NCBI GenBank assembly: GCA_022818135.1
Contig: JAFMSR010000010.1
Location: forward strand, 10,354,451-10,418,450
Length of the DNA: 64,000 nucleotides
Reading direction: 5' to 3'
Source of the DNA: Saxidomus purpurata
Taxonomy: Eukaryota > Mollusca > Bivalvia > Venerida > Veneridae
The notes under the pieces were generated by a model. The model was not told the DNA's origin. It did no database searches and saw nothing but the letters and a program-made list of their open reading frames with translations. Made by a program: the position numbers and the translations under genes. How positions within the stretch are numbered: position 1 is the stretch's first letter; every line of letters begins with the position of its first letter. Positions 1 through 13,365 of this stretch are shown here, one piece after another.

Positions 1-2282
<2,282 letters not shown>

Positions 2283-2307
2283 TTTGTCAATATTAATGTA
2301 ATACAGA

Positions 2308-2313
2308 AATAAA
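2308..2313 (+). terminator. Poly(A) signal of RPS26
   Basis: AATAAA 26 bp after the RPS26 stop codon, giving the very short 3' UTR usual for ribosomal protein genes. Confidence 0.8.
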
Positions 2314-2605
2314 CACCAGAAAGTCTATTTTGTGTTTCTTTGTACTAAATGGTAAAGATGTGTAATTATTGCATTTTAATGTTTTGCCTGGTTGTTAACA
2401 TTTAATGGATAACTTCTCTGTTGTCCATCTTGTCCAGACATGCTCCAGCAACATTCGGAAGTAAGGGATCCCAGATTTACTGAAATATTATAATTGAGTC
2501 AAAATAGGCTCTGCTTACTTTCGAAAAGTACTTGTTGGAATTGAATACAACTTCATACAATGGTCTAGCACAATGAGAGGAAGTGCAATGTACAAGAACC
2601 ATAAC

Positions 2606-2973
2606 TTAAAGCGACTGCACTCCAGATGGACAAGTTGCGCTAAAAAAAGAAAATTTTCAGTTTCAAGAAAACAATTGTCATTACTGTTTGTAGAATATAT
2701 CACCCCGTGACTAACGGGGTGGGCTCTTTGGTATATCAATATTTTTAACTCGCATCAAATCAGCTGACTCCGTAGTGTAGTAGGTTAAGCCACTGTAAAT
2801 TTTTTGTAAGCGCAAAGATCCGAGTTCAAAACCTGGCTCGGGTAAATATTTTTTTCTACCTTTATTTTTAGCTCTTACACAAAGAAAATAATCTTGATGC
2901 TGACATATTGAATATATATTGATTTTACCAAACAATTAAAATTTACTAAGAATTTGGAGTGCAGTCGCTTTAA
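2606..2973. mobile_element. MITE with 19 bp perfect TIRs enclosing a tRNA-like sequence
   Basis: TTAAAGCGACTGCACTCCA (2606-2624) is repeated exactly inverted at 2955-2973. The TTAA ends suggest a TTAA target site, as for piggyBac-like elements, but this is inference. Inside are a hairpin (ccccgt...acgggg, 2702-2718) and a tRNA-like region at about 2763-2848 with a B-box-like 'gagttcaaaacctgg'. No coding capacity. Confidence 0.85.
2763..2848 (+). repeat. tRNA-derived (SINE-like) segment inside the MITE
   Basis: The order 'gtagtgtagtaggttaagcc' (A-box-like) then 'gatccgagttcaaaacctggctcgg' (B-box-like T arm) resembles a tRNA with an expanded or degenerate middle. There is no clean anticodon arm, so it is a tRNA-derived repeat and not a working tRNA gene. 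Confidence 0.6.
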
Positions 2974-3012
2974 TCTTGACAAATTATTGCCAAGAACAGT
3001 CTCTCTATTTTA

Positions 3013-3690
3013 GTTCCTGTCGAGCCGCTTGCGAAAGCTCGGTATAGTTGTCCAAATGGCAGTTCGGTGTCTGTGCGTCCATCTGAGTTTAGTTTGTCCA
3101 GAGCATATCTTCGTGTATGGAGGGATTTTGACGTAACTTGGTACAAATGTTCACCATCATGAGACGGAGTGTCGTCCGCAAAAACTAGGTCTAAGGTCAA
3201 GGTCGCACTTTGAGGTTAAAGGTCAGATTCAAGAATGACTGTCCGGAGCATATCTACTTCATGCATGGAGGGATTTTGATGTAACTTGATACAAATGTTC
3301 ACCATCATAAGACAGTCCTGTGCAAGAACCAGGTCCCTAGTTCCAAGGTCAAGGTCACACTTGGAGCCTAAAGGTCAGATGCAAGAATAATTCTGGAATG
3401 ATTTTGTCTGGAGCATTTCTTCTTCGTGCATGGAGGGATTTTGATGCTACTTGGCACAAATGTTCACAACTATGAGCTACCCTTATTTTTCAGAATTACT
3501 TCCCTTTGTTTCTGTAAATGGCATATATTGTAACTTTATTACTTGCCGTAGAGTAAAATCGAGTCCACTTTTCTGTGGTACAACATGCATGTTAATCCGA
3601 TATTTAGGTGTATTTTGACCTATCTCAACTTGGTAAGGAGTTGGCCCTTTTGACAGCCGGCGACGACATGTTGCACGTGGGCATCTAGTT
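3013..3690 (+). repeat. Dispersed repeat family C, plus orientation
   Basis: Contains about three units of 'ggagggattttgatgtaacttg...acaaatgttcaccatcatgag' with 'aaggtcaaggtca' motifs, and ends 'cgacatgttgcacgtgggcatctagtt'. The same sequence occurs inverted at 29682-30366, which defines the ends. No coding capacity. Confidence 0.8.
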
Positions 3691-3699
3691 TTTACAAGA

Positions 3700-3790
3700 T
3701 GTTCTGTTACTACAAACTTCCTCAGTTTTTAAAACGGTCCCAGGGGGGTATTAATCACATTTAGTGATCGGTCTAGTCTAAAGACGTAAA
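3700..3790 (-). repeat. Fragment of repeat family G
   Basis: 'acaaacttcctcag...ggggggtattaatcacatttagtgat' is the reverse complement of the start of the element at 39367-40070. Only the terminal part is present. Confidence 0.6.
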
Positions 3791-4120
3791 AAGGAACTTT
3801 GAAAATCTGTAGACCTTTGAGGGTTTAAATATATCACAACTCTTTTCAGTTATGTTTTACCAGGATAATTAGAAGGGGATTGTGTTCGGGGTGATACTGA
3901 ATTCAGTTTTTTTGCATACCAGATCAGGATATCTGCAGTTTTTACCAGTGCTGGAAATCTCACCTTACACCCCAGGCCCCGTGCTTATAAAAGTTTCTTG
4001 AGCACAATCTCGTGCTCAGCACGAAATCATGCTAGTAAGATGATTTAATGACGTCAGAAAGTTTCAGAACAATTCTGAAATAAAAAACAAGAAAATAGCG
4101 CATAAATATAAGTCGTTACA

Positions 4121-5489
4121 TTTTAGCTCACCTGGCACAAAGTGCCAGAGTGAACTCTTGGGATCGCTTTCCGTCCGGGGTATGTCGTCCGTCCGTCCAC
4201 CATTTCCTTCAAACGACATCTCTGAAACCACTCTGCCAATGTTGATGAAACTTTGCATAGATGTTCCTTGCATGAAGTTCTATCAAAGTTGTTGCAGAAC
4301 TCTGGTTGCTATGGCATTAAATAGGAAAACTTTGAAAATCTTCTCTCAAACCACAAGACCTAGAGCGTAGATATTTGGCTGTAGCATTGTCTAGTGGACC
4401 TCTACCAAGATTGTTGAAATTATGACCCCTTGGCAAAAATTGACCTCGTGCGGATGGTCACTTAGTTTTGCATAGGCTTGTATAGAAAAAAAATTTAAAA
4501 ATCTTATTCTCTGAAACCACAAGTCCTAGAGCTTAGATATTTTCATGTAGCATCGTCTAGTGGACCTTTACCAAGATTGTTCAAATTATGACCGCCCCGG
4601 GTCAAAATTGACCGAGTGTGGGTGGTCACGTAGTTTTGCATAGGCTTATATAGGAAAAACTTTAAAAAATCTCTGAAACCACAAGGCCTAGAGCTAAGAT
4701 ATTTAGCATGTGGCATTGTCTAGTGCACCTCTACCAAGATTGTTCAAATTATGAGCCCTGTGTCAAAACTGACCCTCACCGGGGGGTCACTTGGTTTTAC
4801 ATAGGCTTATATAGGAAAAAAATTTAAAAATCTTATTCTCTGAAACCACAAGTCCTAGAGCTTAGATATTTTTCATGTAGCATCGTCTAGTGGACCTTTA
4901 CCAAGATTGTTCAAATTATGACCGCCCCGGGTCAAAATTGACCGAGTGTGGGTGGTCACGTAGTTTTGCATAGGCTTATATAGGAAAAACTTTAAAAAAT
5001 CTCTGAAACCACAAGGCCTAGAGCTAAGATATTTAGCATGTGGCATTGTCTAGTGCACCTCTACCAAGATTGTTCAAATTATGAGCCCTGTGTCAAAACT
5101 GACCCTCACCGGGGGGTCACTTGGTTTTACATAGGCTTATATAGGAAAAACTTTAAAAATCTTATCTGAAACCACAAGGCATAGAACTTAGGTATTAAGC
5201 ATGTAGCATTGTCTAGTGGACCTTTACCAAGACTGCTCAAATTATGACCCACTGGTCAAAATTAACCCTTCCCGGGAGGGAGGGAAGCACTTGATTTCAC
5301 ATAGACTTATATAGGGAAAACTTTAAAAAAAAAACAAAACAGGCCGACAGGCAGATAATAGATATTTTAAATGTTACTTAGCATTGTGTAGTGGACCTCT
5401 ACGAATTATATTAGAATCATGATCCCTTTCTTTTATTATAGCAAATGGTAGTCGGGTGAGCGATATAGGGCCATCATGGCCCTCTTGTT
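4121..5489 (+). repeat. Long copy of family A repeat with a 330 bp tandem duplication
   Basis: Starts 'gctcacctggcacaaagtgcc' followed by a gtccgtccgtcc stretch and 'ccttcaaacgacatctctgaaacc'. The body is units of about 160 bp ('accacaaggcctagagcttagatattt...gacc(t)ctaccaagattgttcaaattatgacccc'). It ends 'cgatatagggccatcatggccctcttgtt'. Two successive double units, from about 4480 and 4810, are nearly identical at a 330 bp spacing, so that duplication is recent. No ORF. Confidence 0.85.
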
Positions 5490-5527
5490 ATTTTATTTCT
5501 GCTACTATTAGTCGAATATGATATGCA

Positions 5528-5668
5528 AGAGAAAGAATCTTATCACTGGCTGCACGCAGATGAGAATATCTGGATCTCGTGTAACTGTTTTCTCGTTACC
5601 TCCAAATACAGTTGCCCTCGAGCCAGATATTCCCATATGCACGTGCAACCAGTGAAATATTCTTATAC
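5528..5668. mobile_element. Small palindromic element (about 140 bp)
   Basis: Left arm 5533-5573 pairs with right arm 5632-5664 plus flank (for example 'gaatatctgg' against 'ccagatattc', and 'tcactggctgcac' against 'gtgcaaccagtga'). The arms also share an inner 'gtaac...gttac' stem. It would fold into one long hairpin, as a small foldback MITE. Confidence 0.65.
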
Positions 5669-5689
5669 TCTGTAGACAGAATCTGGTGA

Positions 5690-6420
5690 TCACTAAATCT
5701 GCAAAACCCCTGGTCAGAACTTAATGATACTACATACAAGTGATAAGTACAATAACTAGTTCATGGTCCATTTTTCGGGTATCTAAGTCAAGGTCAGAGG
5801 AGCTCGAGATAGTTAAATTTTGTGTACGCTAAATTTCCAAAACCCCTGGCCAGATTTTAATGCTAATTCACACAAGTGATAAGTACAATGCCTAGTTGTG
5901 CATGGTCCATATTTCGGGTCTCTAAGTCAAAGGTCAAGGTCACAGAGGCTCGAGATAGTAAAATCGTGTGTATGCTAAATCTCCAAAACCCCTTGTTAGA
6001 AGTTTATGATACTTCACACAAGTGATAAGTATAATGCCTAGTGCATGGTCCATGTTTCGGGTCAAAGGTCAACGTCACAGGGGCTTGAGATGGTAAAATA
6101 TGGACAATAAACCTGTAAAAACCCTGGTCAGAAATTAATGATACTTTACAAAAGTGATAAGTACAATGCCTAGTTGTGCATAGCCTATGTCTAGGTCACA
6201 GGGGCTCGAGATAATAACATCTTTTGGACGCTAGATCTCCAAAACCCCTGGTCAGAAATTAATGATACAGAAGTGATAAGCACCATGCCTAGTTGTGTAT
6301 GGTCCATGTTTCAAGTCACTAGGTCAAAGGTCACAGGGGCTTGAGATAGTAAAATCTTGTGCACTTTTAATCTCCAAAACCCCTGGTCAGAATTTAATTT
6401 TATTTCCCAAAACCCCAAGT
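5690..6420 (+). repeat. Tandem array, six units of 125-146 bp
   Basis: Units begin near 5702, 5835, 5981, 6112, 6237 and 6371 with 'ctccaaaacccctggtcag'. They run through 'aatgatac...acaagtgataagtacaatgcctagttgtgcatgg' to 'gtcaaaggtcaaggtcacaggggctcgagatag'. Divergence between units is moderate. No coding capacity. Confidence 0.85.
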
Positions 6421-6720
6421 TGTGCAGGTCCAATAATTAAAGCATCAAATATTACAATAATTTTATATACTGTGTCAGTTGGGTATTCATCACCTTTAGT
6501 GATAGTTCAAGTTACGTAAGTTTTGATTTTGTGCTGTCAGTTGGTCTACCAAGTGCAGTTGGGCGTATTGTCTGATGCTTACTGCGGTATTGGACTTTGA
6601 AGACGCATTTTGATGATGTATTCAGTCAAGCATATATAACACTACATGTCACATTTTTCAATAAATTTTCACAAAAGTTGCCTGGAAGCATCGGTATGAA
6701 GTGTAGGTGTGCATATAATT

Positions 6721-7230
6721 TGAATCACTAGCAGGGTGGGAGACACATGTTTTAGTGAGCTATTGGGATCTCTCAGCATCAGTTTACATTTTCCTTCAAA
6801 CGGCATCTCTGGAACCACTAGCCCAATGGTAATGAAACTTGTCGCTTGTTTTACATTGGCTTAGCCTTACATAGGAACTTTGTTTTAATCTATGAAATTA
6901 CAATGCCTAGAGCTTAGATATATAGCATGTGGCATTGCTAAGTGGACCTCTACCAAGATTGTTCATAATTGCCTGGGTGTCACTTATCATTACATGTCGT
7001 TATATTAGGAAAAACTTTAAATTTTCCCAAAACTACAAGACCTAGAGCTTAGATATTTAGAATGTTGCATTGCCTTGTGGCCCTCTACCAAGAGTCTTCA
7101 AAACATGACCCCCGGGTCCAGATTGACCCTACCCGGGATGTTGTTTCATTGTAAACAGGCTTGTGTTGGAAAAACTTTTTAAAATCTTCATCTCCGAAAC
7201 AACAAGGCCTAGAGCTTAGACATTTGGTAT
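6721..7230 (+). repeat. 5' part of a family A repeat
   Basis: 'gagctattgggatctc' and 'ccttcaaacggcatctctggaaccac', then degenerate 'acaaggcctagagcttaga' units, as in 4121-5489. Truncated before the usual terminal block. Confidence 0.75.
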
Positions 7231-8069
7231 GTATTATTAATTATTTTCGCTCGCCGCCTCCAAGTTTTTTTTCAAAAAATCCCGGTGACCAACATCAATT
7301 TGGTGTGGCCTTATCATGATAGTCATATACTATATGTATATTGTTGACGGGTTTAGTTAATAAAATTTTAAGTTTTGTCACGGACCTATTTTTTTTAGGT
7401 CCGTGGTTTTGTGACTCTTCATACATTTTAGAGTGACTTAATAAAAAGGTTGTAAAAATGTGTATGATCAAGATGTGTCATCGAGTGTGTGTGTGTGTCT
7501 GTGCGCGCGTGTGTGTGTGTGCTTACATAATATTAGAAAGGTTTTAGTGGACTTGCTCATTATAGATCCATAATAAGTGCACAATAATAGTGTCATATGA
7601 CTACGGCTGGTACATTGCACAGATATATTTCCTCTTGAAAGATTCCACCTGTTCTTCTCTCCAGCATTGTTTCAAGAATTATTATAAAGATGATTAACAG
7701 TTTCTGCTCAGTTGATAATTAAATGATTTTGGGAATGCGATTTTCAATTATTGTTAAGATGCATGTAAACAAAACCCTTTTACCGTGACAAAAACTTTAA
7801 GATTTTTATGAGCAAATGCATGTAAATATAACTGTTAAACCGTGACAAAAACTTCCAAAACATTTATGAGCAAAACCGTTTTACTGTGACAAAATCTTCA
7901 ATAATTCTAGTCTTTATCTTTGCGTTAAAATATGCTCCAGAATGCAGCTGTGGCGATTTCTTCGGGGGAGCATGCCCCCTAGAAACTGCGTGCTTAAAAT
8001 TGTATTTGTCCAGCTACGCCCCTGAATTTCTACACCAAAATGTGAACAATAGCCGAAATAATTATAGTT
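7231..8069. other. Gene-free spacer with hairpin and GT microsatellite
   Basis: Contains a perfect short palindrome at 7377-7413 (gtcac(g)gaccta...taggtccgtgg...gtgac), a (GT)n/(GC)n microsatellite at about 7484-7522, and three diverged 'gcatgtaaa...ccgtgacaaaaact' units at 7750-7900. No convincing exon on either strand. Confidence 0.6.
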
Positions 8070-8222
8070 AGTTAATATGGAACGCCAAATCTACATATAC
8101 TCAAATATTTGAAGAGGTCTTTAAATATTTTGAGAGCTCTCTAATTCAATAAATGTTATCAAAATTTGATATAAAGCGCGCAATAGATGAATTGAAGACC
8201 TCTACAATTTAATAAATGATAT

Positions 8223-8421
8223 GACAGGGAGCGGTGGTGTAGAGGTTAAGGTGTCTGCCGCTCATCCCGGAGGTTGCGGGTTCGAGCCCCACCAAGGTCA
8301 CGACCGTACCTCCTCATACGACACCAGTACTGGTGTTTCCAGGAAGCGAACTCGGGAGTGACTCGATAAGCTACAAGCTTTCTTCACAATCGAGCTAAAA
8401 TAAATTAGTATAAACTAAACT
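8223..8421 (+). mobile_element. tRNA-derived SINE, full length, with 12 bp target duplication
   Basis: The tRNA-like head (about 8227-8297) has an A box 'gtggtgtagaggttaag' and a B box 'ggttcgagccc'. The body continues 'cacgaccgtacctcctcatacgac' and the tail is 'cacaatcgagctaaaataaatt'. AATAAATGATAT flanks both sides (8211-8222 and 8422-8433), the expected LINE-style target duplication. Truncated copies of the same family lie at 13236-13315 and 56240-56355. Confidence 0.88.
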
Positions 8422-8889
8422 AATAAATGATATCAAAAATTAAGGTGTATTTCAGCTGTTTTTAAGAGCTCTGTAATTGAATTGAAGAGGTCTCTAATTG
8501 ATTTGAAGACCTCTTTAATTGTTTTAAAGCTCGCTACAAATTAAATGAGAGGTCTGGAATTCAATTAGAGTCCTCTCTAAATCAATTTGAGCGCGGTGAA
8601 ATTCAATTTTAGATATCTTGAATTCATGCCAAAATTATTTGCAGAGGTCTTAAAATATTTGGAGAGCTCTGTAAAATATTTGGAGAGGTCTATAAATCAT
8701 TTAAAGACATCAAAAATTCGTTTGTAGCGTGGTTTAAATCTATTGATTTGGAGACCTCTATTATTGTTTTACAGCATGCAAGGAATAAATTAATGATATT
8801 AAAAATTGTTTTTGAGAGGTCTATAATTGAATTGTACCGCGCTTCAATTGTTTCATTTGAGAGATATAAATATAGTTTCCAAGCTACAA

Positions 8890-9665
8890 GCAAGAGTAGC
8901 AAGACTGGTAAAAGGCAAATCTTCTCATACTACTAAAGGAATTACATTGGCTTTCTTTCGAAGATAGATGTTTCTATCATACAGCTGTCCTTGTATATAA
9001 AGCTCAGCATAACCTTACCCCAGATTATATATTTGACTTGTTAAACTTTTCCAGCAATAATATGTACAGTCTTCGGTCTGCCACCAACAACAATATCGAA
9101 ATACCTAAACAACGCACTATTTACATGCAAAATTCTTTTACAAATATTTGTGCACATACTTGGAACAATATACCTGTTAATATTCGTTTTTGTCAATCTC
9201 TGAATTCATTTAAAAATCTTTGAAAAAACATTTATTGATGAAATGAAAAAACAAAAACAAACAATTATAGAACCGTGTACTTAGAATATACTGTGTTTAT
9301 TGTATAAAGTAAGGTGTGGAATATATTCTACAGTAATTTAAACATGTACAGTCAAACCTTTAAACGAATGTCACTTGCTGGAGGAATCAAAGCGGTCATG
9401 ACATGTTTAGTTTTTATAGTAATAGCACATCATTTTTCTATTTTCCTTAAGTGTTCTTTGTTCAGTGAATGATTGTCTAAATGTGATACAACTATTTTTG
9501 TTCATGGATGAATGTTTAAATATGTCTGTCATACGTCAATTTACTATTTAGGATTTTTTAGAGAAGGCCATGTTTTAACTAAGGTATGTTAATGTTCTTT
9601 TGATATATCTTTACATGTTACCTTCGATAAATAAAGAATTTATTATAATTATTATTATTATTATA
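8890..9665 (+). pseudogene. 3' end of a non-LTR retrotransposon (RT C-terminus)
   Basis: The reading L-Q-A-R-V-A-R-L-V shifts frame near 8935 into L-L-K-E-L-H-W-L-S-F-E-D-R, then HTAVLVYKAQHNLTPDYI, YSLRSATNNN and T-W-N-N-I-P. These are the usual C-terminal motifs of Jockey/CR1-type reverse transcriptases. The coding part stops at about 9221. An AT-rich 3' UTR ends in (ATT)n at 9648-9665, a typical LINE tail. It is 5' truncated and frameshifted, so dead. It sits in the centre of the inverted-repeat element. Confidence 0.8.
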
Positions 9666-9673
9666 GAGCTCTA

Positions 9674-10250
9674 TTGAACCGTAAATGTCCCGGAACGTAT
9701 ATATCACACGTGTGTGATATATTCGATCGTAAATAGAACACGTGTTTAATGTGACATATTCGTTTGGTCATTTTTGACAGTTTACACCGAAACGTATATG
9801 TCTCATAGGTTGTGATATTAAAGTGCATGAAAGTACAAATTATACTTTTGCTTAAGTCATTCCAGGAAGAGGATCGGAACCGATCCACAGGAGCCGGCCA
9901 TGCAGATATATCAAGTTTACTCTGTGTTTAAGTTCCAATAAGTGTTGATCGCATGTCGTTTACCTTGGACATGTCATTGCATTTCGGCTCTCCACATTAC
10001 AACTATATACATGCATATACCTATATAGATGCCTCCCAAACATCGTTACGTTTCGTTTTTATTTGCCTTTTTCTGCATGTGAGATATTCGTTTTCGTGTT
10101 CCTATAAAATTCGAATCAAACGTATACATATTATTGCCATATACGTTTCACGCGAAGACTATTTTCGACCGAATATATCACACGTGTGACATATGCGGTC
10201 GAATTTTTTCTCTCGTGTGATATATACGTTCCGGGACATATACGGTTCAA
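9674..10250. mobile_element. 577 bp MITE with 37 bp TIRs
   Basis: Left TIR 9674-9710 (ttgaaccgtaaatgtcccgg..., ending atatcacacg) matches the inverse of 10214-10250 with one mismatch. Subterminal 'atatcacacgtgtg' palindromes occur near both ends. No coding capacity. Nested inside the 8076-13359 element. Confidence 0.87.
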
Positions 10251-10449
10251 CAGATGTTAGCTCTCTATTTCAAGGTAGTTAATGGATTGTTATAAACAAT
10301 ATTGAAGCGCGGTACAATTAAATTAGAGACCTCTCTTAATCAATTTTTGATATCATTAACTCATTTCTTGCGGGCTGTAAAACAATTATAGAGGTCTCTA
10401 ATTCAATTGGAGACCTCTTCAATTGAGTTATAGATGTCTCTAAACCAAT

Positions 10450-12765
10450 GGATTTGAACCTTGAAACTTGAAACTTTTTATTTAATTAAACGCCGTTTCT
10501 ATTTAACAATATTCAACGGCGTTGTACAGTACATATAAATAATAAGAATAAAATGTGAATGCATAAGAATATGTGGATCAACATCAAATGAAATAAAAGC
10601 TTTTACATACAATCCAATTAACATATTTTTAAAAAATTGCAGAGACCATAAAAGATAAAACTGATTGATATACATGTAGCATGAGATAGATTATTTACAT
10701 ACATGTAACTTGATTACAAATAGATTAAAAAAGAATAAAACATTCATTTACATTGCACATTCATCACACTGTCAGTCATCAGTTATACGATACTCATGTT
10801 TATCCATTTCAGACTTTAAAATAGTAATTCAAACTTTCTGAAAAATGTGTTTTAAGATTTCTCTAAATACATCAATATTCTTAGATGTTTCAACTCTAAT
10901 GGCAGCGGATTCCACAATTTTGGACCAATAGTTCCGAAACTTCGTCACTAAAGTTTTTCTTTTATTGAATGGAATAACGTAGCAGTTCTCAGAGGTTTTA
11001 GCTGAACGTAGTCGGGTATTTGGTACTTGTTTGGTTAGGAGTTCAGAAAGGTATTTTGGAGCATGACCGATTGAACAATTGTATACAAAAAGTCAAAATT
11101 TTATATTCGATTCTAGATTTGATGGGCAGCCAGTGAAGGTCGAACAATGCTTGCCTTGAACTGTCAAATTTCTTTCGTTGCAGAACTAACTTAGCGCACA
11201 TGTTTTGAATACGTTGCATTTTTTTCAATTCAAAATCGGATACACCATAAAAGAATGACATTGCAATAATCCAAGTGTGACATTACGAATGCTATAACTA
11301 GTATTTCAGTGCTTCTTTGGTGAGGTATTTTCGGATACGTTTTATTCTAAGATAGTTTAACATTGCAGTACGGCACTTTCGTTTGACATGTTCCTTGAAA
11401 TTTAGTGTTTGGTCTAGAAATGCGCCTAAATATCTAATGGACTCCTCGGAGTGATCTTATCTCCGTTAATACAAATGGATTTTAGGTGACACTTTTCGAG
11501 TTGTTGAGCACTTCCAAATGTTATGAATTCTGTTTTCGATGAGTTCATCTTGAGTTTATTAGCGTTCATCCAGTTGTTGATATCAATCGCACCATTTTCT
11601 AATTCAGCGATTGCAGAAATTTCACTATTTTCTTCAGTCGGTTTAAAACGTTTGGTTGCAGTATGGTCATCAGCAAATCCATACACCGATAATCCAGATG
11701 GAATCACGTCAAACAAAGGTTCCCGCATACGTTAGGTAGAGCCAAGGCCCTAAACAACTACCCTGGGGGACACGCACTCTAGTTGCCGTGGAGCTGAGAC
11801 CGCCGAGTTGACACACCGGCGACAGCCCCTCGGACGAAGGTATGAATCAAGCCAGCTGAGCACTGAACCGCTCACGCCGTCTGCTTCTGTAGCACGTGAC
11901 GAGTATATCATGATCCACAGTGTCGAACGCGGCACTGAGATCAACGCGATTAGCGCTGTAACTTCCTGTTTTTCCATGGCTGCCAACAGATCATTAACTA
12001 ATCGCAGTAGAGCAGATTCACAGGAGGGGGGTGGTATTTTCTGTAGGCGGATTGGTTTCTAGGTAGTAAGTCATACTGATCAGCATGTTTATTTAGTATT
12101 TTCAGAGCTGCTTTTTCAATCAGTTTTGATAAAAACGATAGATTACTCACAGGTCTATAATTTGAGAATACAAGTTCAAGTCCAATTTTCTTCAAAAGTG
12201 GTCTCACGATAGCCTCTTTCCATTTATTTGGAAAATTCCTTGCTGTAGTGATAAGTTTACCAGTTTTGTTATAATTGGGAGTAGTTCTCCAAGGAATAGT
12301 TTTAATATTGCTGTCGGTAATATGTCCAATTCACAAGATTTTGTCTGTAGTTCATTTATCAGCTCTTTAACATTATCATTTGAAAATTCATCAAAGGCAA
12401 GAAGAGATGGAACGTTTCTAGTATTTGGCTCGAATTTATCAAATGGTTTCAGGTCATCACGTATTTTCTCTATTTTATTCATGAAAAATGAGGCAAAGTG
12501 TTCGGAGAGCTCACTATCACTGTACCCAGGTGGCATTGGGTTTTCTGATTTAGTTCCTGTTAACTCAGACACTAACTGGTACAGCTTCTTGGAATCACCC
12601 TTTGTATTAGTTACTTTTTCACTTATTACTTTTGTTTTCTCTTTTTCGAGTTCATCATTGTACTGGTTCCGAGACTTTTTGAATGATTCATATTGTTGTG
12701 GTTGACGATATTTTCTCCATATTTTTTCAGCTTTCCGAGTCGATGTTTTAAGGGTGAGAACCGCG
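10450..12765 (-). pseudogene. 5'-truncated non-LTR retrotransposon (reverse transcriptase)
   Basis: Reads on the minus strand from a pre-RT linker (12204-12760; ELSEHFASFFMNKIEKIR, ELQTKSCELDILPT). The RT region follows (11998-12207; N-Y-R-P-V-S-N-L-S-F-L-S-K-L-I-E-K) and then an A-A-F-D-T-V-D-H stretch. The active-site block Y-G-F-A-D-D (FADD for the usual YADD) lies in 11426-11728, and the C-terminal L-F-D-L-H-W-L-P motif in 11043-11261. Several frameshifts break it. The 3' end at about 10450-10475 carries a (TTCAAG)n-like tail. Insertion split the right arm of the inverted-repeat element ('gcgcggtt' at 12765, resuming near 10450). The amino-terminal part of the open frame at 12765-12899 is read through from that arm and is not LINE protein. 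Confidence 0.85.
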
Positions 12766-13235
12766 CTACAAGCGAATTTTTGATATCTTTGATTGATTGG
12801 TAGACCTCTCCAATATTTTACAGAGCTCTCCAATGATTTAAAGACCTCTTCAAATACTTTAGTATATGTAGATTTGGCATGAATTAACATCGAATTCAAG
12901 ATATCTAAAATTGAATTTCACCGCGCTCAAATTGATTTAGAGAGGTCTTTAATTTGTAGCGAGCTATAAAACAATAAGAGATGTCTTCAAATCAATTAGA
13001 GACCTCTTCAATCCTATTGCAGAGCTCTTAAAAACAGCTGAATTACACCTTAATTTTTGATATCTTCAATTGAATTGGAGAGGTCTACATTAAATCAGTT
13101 TTTGACATTTAAAGACCTCTCTATTACAATTATTGCGCGTTATAATTATTTGGAGATATATGTATCTCTAATTGAAATTGAGACCCTTAAAATTATTTGA
13201 AGAGCTCTCAAAATAGTTTATACTAATTTATTTTA

Positions 13236-13315
13236 TTTTAGCTCGATTGTGAAGAAAGCTTGCAGCTTATCGAGTCACTCTCGAGTCCGCTTCCTGGAAG
13301 AACCAGCACTTTAAA
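13236..13315 (-). mobile_element. 5'-truncated SINE copy
   Basis: The reverse complement matches the 3' half of the SINE at 8223-8421 ('ccaggaagcgga...actcgataagct', then 'cacaatcgagctaaaataa'). Its insertion point in the right arm differs from that of the full SINE in the left arm, so the two insertions were independent. Confidence 0.75.
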
Positions 13316-13365
13316 GACCTTTTCAAATTGAGTATAATATGTAGATTTGGCGTTCCATAAGTTAA

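Larger units (their letters stand above)
8076..13359. mobile_element. 5.3 kb inverted-repeat (foldback-like) element with nested insertions
   Basis: The outermost 23 bp (8076-8098, tatggaacgccaaatctacatat) is repeated exactly inverted at 13337-13359. AGTTAA flanks both sides (8070-8075 and 13360-13365), which looks like a 6 bp target duplication. The arms stay collinear inverted copies for several hundred bp; the left arm (8076-8221, 8434-8855) matches the reverse complement of 12766-13235 plus 10290-10450. They are rich in 'agaggtct'/'agacctct' motifs. Without the nested SINEs, LINEs and MITE the host element would be roughly 1.5-2 kb. It has no transposase of its own, so it must be non-autonomous. 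Confidence 0.8.

Noticed and set aside
2763..2848. A functional tRNA gene
   Set aside because: Only the A- and B-box-like parts are clear. The middle cannot form a normal anticodon arm, and the region sits inside a mobile element.
8227..8297. A functional tRNA gene
   Set aside because: It is the head of a SINE with a long tail and target duplications, and truncated copies occur elsewhere in the window.
12765..12899. N-terminal part of the 231-codon minus-strand frame as LINE protein
   Set aside because: This stretch is the arm of the inverted-repeat element, which also occurs at 8640-8720; the LINE sequence starts only at about 12765 on its 5' side.
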